This document shows positions 54,091 through 62,521 of a stretch of 64,000 nt of DNA, in pieces. The notes below the pieces were generated by a model. The model was not told the DNA's origin. It saw only the letters and a program-made list of their open reading frames with translations, and did no database searches. How positions within the stretch are numbered: the first letter of the stretch is position 1; the number at the start of each line of letters is the position of its first letter. A program made the translations under genes and the position numbers. The DNA comes from JADLGL01 sp050184415 (lineage in GTDB: Bacteria; Pseudomonadota; Alphaproteobacteria; Rhizobiales; Kaistiaceae), in the NCBI GenBank assembly GCA_050184415.1, contig JBFXAJ010000016.1, positions 1 to 64,000 on the forward strand, given 5' to 3'.

Positions 54091-54407
54091 TTGCCGCCTC
54101 GCGCCCGCACTCGCTACTGTTCCGGTCGCCGACCGAGGGAGGATTCCCTCGACGGTTGACAGGGGGGCGGACATTCGTCTGCCGACGACCGCTTTTGCGG
54201 TCTCCGATTCGCCCTGACCCCAAGCCCCACGTCACGCCGACCGCTGTCGGACCGTGGTGGCAGCACCATGGCCGCCCCCACGTCTTGGTTGATGCCACAC
54301 TGAGCCGACAGGAACAAGAAACTGTTGCTGGCTCTAGGATTCTGAGAGCAATCAGCACGCATGGTAAACCGGGCCAAAATGGGGCCGCACAAGGTTAAAA
54401 CGGCCCG

Positions 54408-54422
54408 TTAACGATATCTTAA
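54408..54422. promoter_or_regulatory. CtrA box between the GPR-like gene and the ferredoxin
   Basis: Exact TTAA-CGATATC-TTAA, the CtrA consensus. It is in the 639-base gap (54091-54729) between divergent genes, 318 bases from the GPR-like start codon and 308 from the ferredoxin. A second TTAA pair with a 9-base gap adjoins it (54395-54411). Apart from an AT-rich tract at about 54300-54425, I see nothing else in the gap. Confidence 0.55.
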
Positions 54423-54729
54423 GAATGCGGCTCCGGACGCGTGGCGGCACCTCGTCCCATGCTCCCGAAAGTGGTGGATCGGATCGCAGCACACAGTGCA
54501 GCGGAGGCACAGTCAACCGCGGGCCGAAGGTCGCTGCACCATCCTGTGGATATCGGCGGAGCCGTTCGGAGCGCCATCGGTCCGGCTCTCCCTGCCCTGA
54601 CATTCCGCCGCTGGCGACAGCGTAGCAAATCTCCTATATGGCGCCATCCCGACGGTTCGGTCGCGCCGCACCGTACCCTTGCGCACCGACGCGACGCGCC
54701 TCGTCGCAACACACTCCCTGCCGGACAGC

Positions 54730-55050
54730 ATGACCAAGATCACCTACATCGCCGCCGACGGCACGACCTTCGAAGTGGATGCCGAGAACGGCTCGACGGT
54801 CATGGAAGCCGCCATCCACAATCAGGTTCCCGGCATCGAGGCGGAATGCGGCGGCGCCTGCGCGTGCGCGACATGCCACGTCTATATCGAGCCGCCCTTC
54901 ATGGACGTCGTCGGTCCGCCGGCGCCGATGGAGGAGGACATGCTCGATTTCGGCTATGATGTCCGGCCGAATTCGCGGCTGTCGTGCCAGATCAGGGTGA
55001 GCGAGGCGATCGACGGCATGGTCGTCAAGGTGCCCGAGCGTCAGGGATAG
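54730..55050 (+). CDS. [2Fe-2S] ferredoxin (adrenodoxin type)
   Basis: 106 residues from ATG 54730. The cluster binding motif is CGGACACATC (Cys at about 39, 45, 48) with the fourth Cys in SRLSCQI (about 85), as in the FdxB/adrenodoxin family. Electron carrier, often for P450s or for an NADPH-linked reductase. A ferredoxin-NADP+ reductase follows 127 bases later, its likely partner. Confidence 0.9.
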   Translation: MTKITYIAADGTTFEVDAENGSTVMEAAIHNQVPGIEAECGGACACATCHVYIEPPFMDVVGPPAPMEEDMLDFGYDVRPNSRLSCQIRVSEAIDGMVVKVPERQG

Positions 55051-55177
55051 CGTCGGCACCTCTTTCTCTGCCCGAATTTGCTCCCTTTCGGCTCGCCGAG
55101 CGAAAGGGGTTGCTTTTCAGGGGCCGGATGTGCGGCTAGAGGAACCCACTGGCATAGTGGGGGAAGTGAGCGTTTCC

Positions 55178-56206
55178 ATGAGTGAACCGATCGAAACGGA
55201 TGTCGTCATTGTCGGAACGGGCCCGGTCGGCCTGTTCGCGGTGTTCGAGCTCGGCCTTCTCGACATCAAGACCCATCTCGTCGACATCCTCGGCCGCCCC
55301 GGCGGCCAGTGCGCCGAGCTCTATCCGGAGAAGCCGATCTACGACATTCCCGGCCATCCGGTGGTCACCGGCCAGGGCCTCGTCGACAAGCTCCTCGAGC
55401 AGATCCAGCCCTTCGGTCCGACCTTCCACTACGGCCAGATGGTCGAGTCGCTGGAGCGGCTCCCCGACGGCCGGTTCGGGCTGACGACCGACTTCGGCAC
55501 CACCTTCCGCTGCAAGGCGGTGGTGATCGCCGCGGGCGGCGGCTCGTTCCAGCCGAAGCGGCCGCCGGTTCCGGGCATCGAGGCCTATGAGGGCACCTCG
55601 GTGCAGTATGCGGTGCGCCGCATGGAGGATTTCCGCGGCCATGACGTGCTGATCGTCGGCGGCGGCGACTCCGCGCTCGACTGGACACTCAATCTCGCGC
55701 CGATCGCCAAGAGCCTGACGCTCCTCCACCGCCGCGACGAGTTCCGCGCCGCGCCGCACAGCGTCGACCAGATGCGCGCGCTCGTGGCCGAGGGGAAGGT
55801 CCGCCTCGCGCTCGGCCAGGTGACCAGCCTCAAGGGCGGCGACGGCCAGCTCACCCATGCGGTCGTCAAGGGCAACGACAATGTCGAGTTCGAGGTCGAG
55901 ACCTCGCGGATGCTGCCCTTCTTCGGGCTGACCATGAAGCTCGGGCCGGTGGCGAACTGGGGCATCAATCTCAACGAGAACCTGATCCCGGTCGACACGG
56001 CGCGGTTCGAGACCTCCGAGCCCGGCATCTTCGCCGTGGGCGACATCAACACCTACCCCGGCAAGATCAAGCTGATCTTGTGCGGCTTCCACGAAGTCGC
56101 TCTCGCCTCCCAGGCGATCCACCGCATCGTCTTCCCCGAGAAGCGCCTCGTGTTCCAGTACACGACCTCGTCCTCCTCGCTGCAGAAGAAGCTCGGCGTC
56201 ATTTAG
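55178..56206 (+). CDS. Ferredoxin-NADP+ reductase, type 2 (thioredoxin-reductase-like)
   Basis: 342 residues from ATG 55178. Two Rossmann folds: FAD-binding TDVVIVGTGPVGLFAVFELGL and NADP-binding VLIVGGGDSALDWTLNLAPIAKSLTLLHRRDEFR; FAD contacts continue at GIFAVGDINTYPGKIKLILCGFHEVALASQAI. The redox CxxC of thioredoxin reductase is absent, so it is the FNR branch. The upstream adrenodoxin-type ferredoxin is the expected electron partner. C-terminus YTTSSSSLQKKLGVI is typical. Confidence 0.9.
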   Translation: MSEPIETDVVIVGTGPVGLFAVFELGLLDIKTHLVDILGRPGGQCAELYPEKPIYDIPGHPVVTGQGLVDKLLEQIQPFGPTFHYGQMVESLERLPDGRFGLTTDFGTTFRCKAVVIAAGGGSFQPKRPPVPGIEAYEGTSVQYAVRRMEDFRGHDVLIVGGGDSALDWTLNLAPIAKSLTLLHRRDEFRAAPHSVDQMRALVAEGKVRLALGQVTSLKGGDGQLTHAVVKGNDNVEFEVETSRMLPFFGLTMKLGPVANWGINLNENLIPVDTARFETSEPGIFAVGDINTYPGKIKLILCGFHEVALASQAIHRIVFPEKRLVFQYTTSSSSLQKKLGVI

Positions 56207-56269
56207 GCCGAGGCTTCGCTTCGCCTCCCGTCGAGGCAGGGACATACCTCGCAACAACCTCCGCCTGAA

Positions 56270-56321
56270 CCTCCCCCCCTGGTGGGGAGGTCGAACGAGC
56301 GAAGCTCATTCGGGTGGGGGA
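56270..56321. repeat. Intergenic repeat (family B)
   Basis: CCTCCCCCCCTGGTGGGGAGG, then TCGAACGAGCGAAGC and CGGGTGGGGG; second copy of the element at 46951. It separates the convergent reductase and lipoprotein genes. Confidence 0.7.
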
Positions 56322-56371
56322 CGGGGAATGGCAGGCCGCATTCCACGCCAGCCCCTCAACGGGGCGCCGCG

Positions 56372-56971
56372 TCAGATGCGGTCGAAGGTCCACACCACGA
56401 CTTCGGACAGAACATCCTGGAGCGTCAGGTCGAGCGCGGTCACCACGCCGCCCGGAGAGTCCGCCGCGACCAGGCGCTGGGACTGGAAGCGGCGGGTCGC
56501 AACGATCCGGCCATTGCGGTCGTCCATGATGCGGACGAAGAGATCGACGCGCGCGGTGCCGGTGAGCGCGTCATATTCGAAGGCGCGAACTTCCGTCAGC
56601 AGCGCGTAGTCGACGCTCAGCCCCTCGCCCGGACGCCCGGCGGCGCGGGCGCGGCCGGTGTTGGCGAGGGTTTCCACCGTCAGCGTCTGGATGAGGACCG
56701 GCAACCTGTCCGCCCACTGGACCAGCGGGTAGTAGCTGAGGACCGCGCCTTCGCGCACCACGATACGCTCGGTGTCGTAGGTCGCGATCGCGACCGGCTC
56801 CTCGACGAGGATCTGCGCATCGGTGCTGCCGCGGCCCGGGACGGACGCCGGCGCTGACAGGTTGAAGGTCTCCGGCGGCAGGCCGGGGAAAAGCGCGCAA
56901 CCGCCCAGCGCCGCCGCAAGGGCAAGCGCCGCCAGCCCCGTCAGGGCACGCGACCGCACAGCCGAACTCAC
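56372..56971 (-). CDS. ABC-type transport auxiliary lipoprotein (PqiC/YmbA-like)
   Basis: 199 residues with a lipoprotein signal (ALALAAALGGCALFPGLPPETFNL, Cys at about 25). The mature part has the PqiC/DUF330-type fold: VEEPVAIATYDTERIVVREGAVLSYYPLVQWADRLPVLIQTLTVETLANTG and a C-terminal ALDLTLQDVLSEVVVWTFDRI. It is the last gene of the MCE operon and probably an outer-membrane partner of the lipid shuttle. Convergent with the reductase gene. Confidence 0.85.
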   Translation of the reverse strand: MSSAVRSRALTGLAALALAAALGGCALFPGLPPETFNLSAPASVPGRGSTDAQILVEEPVAIATYDTERIVVREGAVLSYYPLVQWADRLPVLIQTLTVETLANTGRARAAGRPGEGLSVDYALLTEVRAFEYDALTGTARVDLFVRIMDDRNGRIVATRRFQSQRLVAADSPGGVVTALDLTLQDVLSEVVVWTFDRI

Positions 56972-56995
56972 GACGCCTCCCGCCTTCCCTTGGGT

Positions 56996-59788
56996 CTAGC
57001 GGCGATTATAGTCGCGGACTTCGCCGGCACCACCACCAAGGAGGAGCTGCGCGGGCGCTTGTTGCAGCTCTGTTGCAAACCGGTCGATGCGGTCCATCGT
57101 GACCCGGGCATCGCCGATCAGCGCCGAGAGATCGGCCAGGCCCCGGGTCGAGAAATTGTTGATGCCGGCCAGGATGCCGGCGGTCTGGGCCTGGATGGCA
57201 TCGGCAAGCTGGCGGATCGAGGTGGCCGCGGCGGTCGCCTCGGCGAACAGGCCCCCGGCGTTCTCCGCGTCGAACAGGGTCTCGACGTCGGCGAGGATGG
57301 TGTCGAGCCGGCCGGTCGAGGCCGTCAGCCGCGTCGCCAGCTCCTGCGCCTGCGCGACGAAGGCCGCGATCCCTTCGGCCTGCGCACCGAGCGTCTCGGT
57401 GAAGCCGGCGACGTTGGTCGCCACCGCCCCGACGTCGCCGATGATGCGGTCGATGTCTCCGCCGCGCGCCGCGAGCGTCTCGGTGATCGCCGTGACGTTG
57501 TCGATGGCGGTTCCGGTCTCGGCGAGGATCTCGTTGATCTGACCGCCGGTGGTGCGGAGATCGGTCGTCATCGCCTCGATGTTCTCGACCACCGTCGCGA
57601 TCCGCGCCGGATCGACGCCGGCGAGGAGCGCGTCGAGATTGCCGAGCGTGTCGTTGGCGTTGGCCGCGAACTCGGTAAAGCCGGTGACGGCCGCCCGCGC
57701 GTCCGCGACCACGCCGTCGAGTCCCTCGGTGGCCGTCCCGATCCGCTCCACGACGGCCGCCACATTGCCGACCGTCTCGCGGACGAGGTCGGCATCCACA
57801 GCCGCGATCAGGGTGCGCGCGTCCGTGACGATGTCGCCGAAGCCGGCAACCGCGTCGTTGATCCCCGCGGGATCAATCGCGGCCAGCAGCGTCTCTGCCT
57901 GTGCCACGACGCCGTCCACGCGCGTGACGACGCCGTCGATCCGCGCCCCTGCCCCGGCGAGCTGCTGGCCGAGCGTGTCGATGTTGGCGACAACATTCTC
58001 GATCCGCGCCGGATCGACGCCGGCGATCACGGCGTCGAGGTTGCCGATGGTTTCGTTCGCGTTGGCGGCGAGGTCGGTGAAGCCGGTGATGGCGGTTCGC
58101 GCGTCGGCGACGACCAGGTCGAAGCCCGTCGTCGCGGCCTCGATGTTGGCCACGACATTGGCCACGTCGCCGACGGTGTCCCGGATGAGGTCTGCGTCCA
58201 CGGCCGCGATCAGCGTCCGCGCATCGGTGACGAAGACGCCGAAGTCGGTAACCGCGGTCTGGACCGCTGCGGGATCGATCGCCGCGATCAGCGTCTCGGC
58301 CTGCCCGACAATGCCGTCGATCCGCGCGCCCGCCCCAACGAGCTGCTGGCCAAACGCGTCAACGTTACCCATCACGTTCTCGATCACGGCGGGATCGACC
58401 GCCGCAAGCAGCGTGTCGATGTTGGCGCGCGTCGTGTTGATGTCGGTCGCGAACCGCGTGATCTCGCCGATCGCGGCCTCGGCATTCGCCACGATCGTCC
58501 CGACATTCTCCGTCGCGGCATCTACCCGCCCGATGAACGCGGTGACGCCGGCGACCGCCGCCTCGACTGCCGCGGGATCGACCGCGCCGACCACCGCTTC
58601 GGCCTGCCCTGCGATGCCGTCGAGCCGTGCGATCGTGCCTTCGATCTGCGCGCCGGCGCCGGCGAGCTGCTGGCCGAAAATGTCGACATTCGCCATGACA
58701 TTCTCGACCCGCGCGGGGTCGACGGCCGCCAGCAGCGTATCGATGTTGGCGCGCGTGGCGTTGATGTCGGCGGCGAAGGTCGCGAGCTCGGCGATGGCGT
58801 CCTGTGCGTTCGCCATGATCGTATCGATATTCGCGGTCGCAGCGTCGATGCGGCCGACGAAGCCCGTCACGCCCTCGACGATCGCGGCGACCTGCGCCGG
58901 ATCGACGGCGCCGATGATGCCTTCGGCCCGCGCCACGAGGCCGTTGACGCCGCCGAGCATGTCGTCGAGGCCGTCGGTCAGCCCCGCCGCCGCGGCCTGG
59001 ATGTCCGCAACGACGGCGTCGATGCCGGTCGTCGCATTGGCGACGTTTTGGAGGGCGGCATCGGCATTCGCGATGACGCTCCGGACGCGCTCTGCGTCGA
59101 CCGCGTTGAGGACGCCTTCGATGCCGGCAATGGTGGTCTCGAGCCGGGCGCCGAGCCCGTTCACGGTGTCCGCCATGCCGGCGACGGCCGCGAGGAACTC
59201 CTCCACCCCTTCGGTATTGGCGGCAAGCGCGTCGGTGAACGTCCCGAGATTGCCGATCGCGCGCTGGAGGTCCGGCCCGGCGTCGTCGATCAGCGTGTTG
59301 AGCCGGGTGACGGTGGCGTCGACGCCGGTCACGATGTCGCCCGCCCCGGCGATGATGTCGCTTAGGCCCGTGGCGTCCGCGAGAAGCGTCGGGATGCCGG
59401 GCTCGTCGAGGATGTTCGGGGTTCCGGCCGTCCCGCCGGCGAGCTGGATGTAGGCCGTGCCGCTGAGGAGGTCCGCCGTCACAGAAGCGACCGTGTCGGC
59501 CTTGATCGGCGTGTCGGCGGCGACCCGGATGGTCGCGAGCACCTGTCCGGGGTCGTCCGGGTCGAGGCCGATGGCGCTGACCGCGCCGACCTGGATGCCG
59601 TTGAAGAGGACGCGGTTGCCGGTGTCGAGACCGGTCACCGGCCCGGTGATGACGAGGCGGATGTCGCGCGTCTCGCCGACCGAGCCGGTCGAATAGCCGG
59701 TCGCGATCCAGTAGACCAGCGCGGCGCCGATCGCGAAGACGATCAGCGTGAAGGCGCCGATGAGGGCGTGGTTGGCGCGCGTTTCCAT
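56996..59788 (-). CDS. mlaD: MCE-domain phospholipid transport protein with expanded repeat region (MlaD-like)
   Basis: 930 residues from ATG 59788 (TGATG overlap with mlaF). One membrane anchor (HALIGAFTLIVFAIGAALVYWI), then one MCE domain (VRLVITGPVTGLDTGNRVLFNGIQVGAVSAIGL...). The rest is a long helical region made of repeats of about 110-135 residues, each around IDTLLAAVDPAR(V/I)ENV, GQQLAGAGARIDG and a threefold AIDPA/AVDAD ladder. Ordinary Mla MCE subunits are roughly half this length. The expansion probably lengthens the periplasmic tunnel or adds coiled coil. Start at 59920 overlaps mlaF and is unlikely. Confidence 0.85.
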   Translation of the reverse strand: METRANHALIGAFTLIVFAIGAALVYWIATGYSTGSVGETRDIRLVITGPVTGLDTGNRVLFNGIQVGAVSAIGLDPDDPGQVLATIRVAADTPIKADTVASVTADLLSGTAYIQLAGGTAGTPNILDEPGIPTLLADATGLSDIIAGAGDIVTGVDATVTRLNTLIDDAGPDLQRAIGNLGTFTDALAANTEGVEEFLAAVAGMADTVNGLGARLETTIAGIEGVLNAVDAERVRSVIANADAALQNVANATTGIDAVVADIQAAAAGLTDGLDDMLGGVNGLVARAEGIIGAVDPAQVAAIVEGVTGFVGRIDAATANIDTIMANAQDAIAELATFAADINATRANIDTLLAAVDPARVENVMANVDIFGQQLAGAGAQIEGTIARLDGIAGQAEAVVGAVDPAAVEAAVAGVTAFIGRVDAATENVGTIVANAEAAIGEITRFATDINTTRANIDTLLAAVDPAVIENVMGNVDAFGQQLVGAGARIDGIVGQAETLIAAIDPAAVQTAVTDFGVFVTDARTLIAAVDADLIRDTVGDVANVVANIEAATTGFDLVVADARTAITGFTDLAANANETIGNLDAVIAGVDPARIENVVANIDTLGQQLAGAGARIDGVVTRVDGVVAQAETLLAAIDPAGINDAVAGFGDIVTDARTLIAAVDADLVRETVGNVAAVVERIGTATEGLDGVVADARAAVTGFTEFAANANDTLGNLDALLAGVDPARIATVVENIEAMTTDLRTTGGQINEILAETGTAIDNVTAITETLAARGGDIDRIIGDVGAVATNVAGFTETLGAQAEGIAAFVAQAQELATRLTASTGRLDTILADVETLFDAENAGGLFAEATAAATSIRQLADAIQAQTAGILAGINNFSTRGLADLSALIGDARVTMDRIDRFATELQQAPAQLLLGGGAGEVRDYNRR
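57550..58770 (-). repeat. Internal tandem duplications in the MCE gene
   Basis: Three or more related coding blocks. In protein they open IDTLLAAVDPARVENV, IDTLLAAVDPAVIENV, LDAVIAGVDPARIENV and LDALLAGVDPARIATV, and share GQQL(A/V)GAGA(Q/R)I. Spacing is about 320-400 bases. The two blocks nearest the C-terminus are the most alike, with DARTLIAAVDADL(I/V)R in both. Confidence 0.75.
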
Positions 59789-60567
59789 CAGGCCGGGACC
59801 GGCCGCCCGCGCGCGCCGCGGAAATAGCTCTGCACCCAGGGATCCTCGGAGGCGAGGACGACCGGCAGCGGCCCCTCGACCAGGATCCGCCCCTCGCCGA
59901 GGCACGCGATGCGATCGCACACGGCGTACAGACTGTCGAGGTCGTGCGTGACCATGAAGACAGTCAGATCAAGGGTATCGCGGAGAGTGCTGATCAAATC
60001 GTCGAACTCGGCCGCGCCGATGGGGTCGAGGCCTGACGTGGGCTCGTCCAGGAAGAGGAGCTCCGGGTCGAGCGCAAGGGCCCGCGCGAGACTCGCGCGC
60101 TTCACCATACCGCCCGAAAGCTCCGCCGGCATCCTTTCGGCCGCGTCCCGCGGCAGGCCGACGAGCTCGACCTTGAGGAGCGCCAGCTCGTGCATCAGGC
60201 GCTTCGGAAGGCGGAGATGCTCGCGCATCGGCACCTCGATGTTCTCGCGCACCGACAGCGACGAGAACAGCGCCCCGCCCTGGAACATCACCCCGAGGCG
60301 GCGCTCGATCGCGCTGCGCACCCGCTGCGGCGCGCCGTCATAGCGCTCGCCGAACAAGGTGATGGTGCCGCTCTCCTTCGGGATGAGGCCGAGGATGGCG
60401 CGGAGCAGCGCCGATTTGCCGGCGCCGGATGCACCGACGAGGCCGAGGATCTCGCGGCGATAGGCGTCGAGGTCGAGGTCGCGGAGGACGGTGCGGCCGC
60501 CCAATGCGACCGTGAGGCCCTCGACCTCGAGGACCGCCTCCCGTCCCTCCGCTCCACGCGCTGCCAT
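59788..60567 (-). CDS. mlaF: Phospholipid ABC transporter ATP-binding protein (MlaF-like)
   Basis: 259 residues from ATG 60567. Walker A GASGAGKSALL, signature LSGGMVKRASLARALALDPELLFLDEP with Walker B, and the switch His THDLDSLYAVCD. LSGGMVKR and the region QGGALFSSLSVRENIEVP are characteristic of MCE-linked ATPases. Works with mlaE and mlaD; the usual STAS subunit (mlaB) is fused to mlaE here. Its stop overlaps the mlaD start and it begins two bases after mlaE ends, so all are coupled. Confidence 0.93.
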   Translation of the reverse strand: MAARGAEGREAVLEVEGLTVALGGRTVLRDLDLDAYRREILGLVGASGAGKSALLRAILGLIPKESGTITLFGERYDGAPQRVRSAIERRLGVMFQGGALFSSLSVRENIEVPMREHLRLPKRLMHELALLKVELVGLPRDAAERMPAELSGGMVKRASLARALALDPELLFLDEPTSGLDPIGAAEFDDLISTLRDTLDLTVFMVTHDLDSLYAVCDRIACLGEGRILVEGPLPVVLASEDPWVQSYFRGARGRPVPA

Positions 60568-60569
60568 CG

Positions 60570-61844
60570 TCAGTATCCGATCACGGCGAAGAAGATGGCG
60601 AAAAAGGCGTCGAGGAGAAGGACCATGAAGATGCTCTTCACGACGGACGCGGTGGTGTGGCGCCCGAGCGACTCCGAACTGCCCCGGACCTTGCAGCCCT
60701 CGGACGCCGCGACGAGGCCGATCGCGAGCGCCATGAACGGGGCTTTGATGAGCCCGGCAACGATCGTGTAGGTGCCGGCGAGCTGGACCCGGTCGACATA
60801 GATGTCGATCGGCATGTCGAGATAGATCAGGCACAGAATCCCGCCGCCGGCGAGCGCGGTGATGTCCATGAGGATGGTGAGGAGCGGCAGCGCGATCACC
60901 AGCGCCACGATCCGCGGCATGATCAGGAGCTCGTTCGCGTCGAGGCCGATGACGCGCAGCGCATCGATCTCCTCGCGCATCTTCATCGAGCCGAGCTCCG
61001 CGGTGATGGCGCTGCCCGACCGTCCCGCCAGCATGATTGCGGCGAGAAGAACGCCGATCTCGCGGAGGACGAGATAGGCCGTGAGGTCGACGACGACGAT
61101 GTCGGGCCCCACGAAATCGGAGAACGCGAATGCTCCCTGCTGGGCGATGACGATGCCGATCGCAAAGCCGATCACGGCGTTGATCGGCACCGCACGGAAC
61201 GCCGCGTGATCGAGATGATGGGTGATCGAGGTCAGCCGGAGCCGTCGCGGCCGGACGATCCCCCGCGCCAGCCCGGCAACGACGCCGCCGAGGATCACCG
61301 TCCACCGCGAGATGTCCTGGCCGGCTCCGGCGACCGGAGCGCCGATCCCCGCCAGCAGGCGGATGAAGGGATTGGCTCGTGACACCGCTTGCGACTGGGC
61401 GGTAGAGCCGTCCTCGGCAACCGCATCGAGAAGCCGCCGCGCTTCCGGAGAGACCCCGGTCCATGTCACCTCGGCGTGCCCGGCCGCCAGCCTTTGCGCG
61501 AGGCGCTGGAGCAGCCAGGCACCGGCGGTGTCGAGCTGGCGGACCTCCGAGAGGTCGACCGACGCATTAGGGCGAGGCTCGCGCGACAGGGCGCCGATCT
61601 CGCGCTCCAGAGCCGCCACCGAGCCGATGCGCCATTCACCGAACGCCACAAACCGGCTCCGCGTCCCTTCATCGGAACGGCGAAGACCGGTCGCAGACTG
61701 CGTGGCCGAGGCGATGGAAGCGTCGGTGATGGCCGGGACTCCAGGACGAATCGGTGGGGAACGCCGGTTTGGCTGCGGGAATGCGGCACGCCGCACCGGG
61801 GTGCAAGCCCGGAGCGGACCATGCCCCGGGGTTTGGACAGACAC
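60570..61844 (-). CDS. mlaE: MlaE-family permease with N-terminal STAS domain
   Basis: Up to 424 residues from GTG 61844. The first about 65 residues look unlike the family; an internal GTG at 61649 with GGAG nine bases upstream could be the true start. A STAS domain follows (VAFGEWRIGSVAALEREIGAL ... VDLSEVRQLDTAGAWLLQRLA), then the permease with five or six helices: PINAVIGFAIGIVIAQQGAFAF, REIGVLLAAIMLAGRSGSAITAELGSMKMREEIDALRVIG and the conserved E(I/M)DAL. The fusion of MlaB-like and MlaE-like parts is common in alphaproteobacteria. Retrograde or anterograde phospholipid transfer is the expected role. Confidence 0.88.
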   Translation of the reverse strand: MSVQTPGHGPLRACTPVRRAAFPQPNRRSPPIRPGVPAITDASIASATQSATGLRRSDEGTRSRFVAFGEWRIGSVAALEREIGALSREPRPNASVDLSEVRQLDTAGAWLLQRLAQRLAAGHAEVTWTGVSPEARRLLDAVAEDGSTAQSQAVSRANPFIRLLAGIGAPVAGAGQDISRWTVILGGVVAGLARGIVRPRRLRLTSITHHLDHAAFRAVPINAVIGFAIGIVIAQQGAFAFSDFVGPDIVVVDLTAYLVLREIGVLLAAIMLAGRSGSAITAELGSMKMREEIDALRVIGLDANELLIMPRIVALVIALPLLTILMDITALAGGGILCLIYLDMPIDIYVDRVQLAGTYTIVAGLIKAPFMALAIGLVAASEGCKVRGSSESLGRHTTASVVKSIFMVLLLDAFFAIFFAVIGY

Positions 61845-61865
61845 CGGGTGCGCTGCGCAACACTG

Positions 61866-62519
61866 CTACCCGCGAAGCGGCTGAAGTTGGTCCCAGCAGC
61901 GCCCGCGAAGCTCGCCTCGGAGCGTCGCCACCGCGGCGACCGCCATCCAGACCAGATACGGCCCGATCGCCAGTCTCTCGATCAGCCCGAGCGCCGGCCA
62001 GTTGTTCGGCTCGCCGATCGCGGTGAGCACGCCCGCGGCGACGACGACCACGAGGGTCGCGGCAGCATAACGTGAAAGGCCCGACCAGCCTGGCACCGCG
62101 CGCGTCCCTCGGGCGAACAGGAACAGGGTTGCCGCCATCAGCAGGAGAAGGAGGCCGGTCAGCGCGATGTGGATGTGCTCCGGGAGTGGGCGCGGCAGCG
62201 GTCGCCCATCCACGGGAAACCACAGGATGGCAAAGCCGACGAGCCCGATTGCAGCGACCCCCACCGCCGCCGGCCGAAGCGAAGGCGCGATCCTGCGCCA
62301 GGTCGACGACAGGTCGAGGCCGTAGACGAAGCCGAGGACGCAGGACGCCATCAGGATCGGGTCGACGATCGCCTTGTGCGGAGCCCCAACCGCGACCAGT
62401 TCCGAGATCGTATTCCCGAAATGGCTGTATCCCGGCGTCGCCGCGGCGCCGACGATGACCGCAGCCGCATAGACGACCGGCGCCAGGATGCCCGCAACGA
62501 GCAGCCAGCGCCGGACCAC
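61866..62519 (-). CDS. DUF998-family membrane protein
   Basis: 217 residues from GTG 62519, with GGGAGGA upstream. Five to six hydrophobic segments; LVAGILAPVVYAAAVIVGAAATPGYSHFGNTISELVAVGAPH and WFPVDGRPLPRPLPEHIHIALTGLLLLLMAATLFLF match the DUF998 pattern. Its start is two bases past the pgi stop, so translation is coupled. Function unknown. The longer frame to 62660 overlaps pgi. Confidence 0.8.
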   Translation of the reverse strand: MVRRWLLVAGILAPVVYAAAVIVGAAATPGYSHFGNTISELVAVGAPHKAIVDPILMASCVLGFVYGLDLSSTWRRIAPSLRPAAVGVAAIGLVGFAILWFPVDGRPLPRPLPEHIHIALTGLLLLLMAATLFLFARGTRAVPGWSGLSRYAAATLVVVVAAGVLTAIGEPNNWPALGLIERLAIGPYLVWMAVAAVATLRGELRGRCWDQLQPLRG

Positions 62520-62521
62520 CT

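Noticed and set aside
54091..54729. Additional gene in the gap before the ferredoxin
   Set aside because: Short frames here have no ribosome site or family pattern; the plus frame upstream of 54730 only extends the ferredoxin without a conserved N-terminus.
56990..59365. 791-residue open frame on the plus strand
   Set aside because: Antisense shadow of the repeat-rich MCE gene; arginine/aspartate-rich with no domain. The MCE frame has the anchor, MCE domain and operon overlaps.
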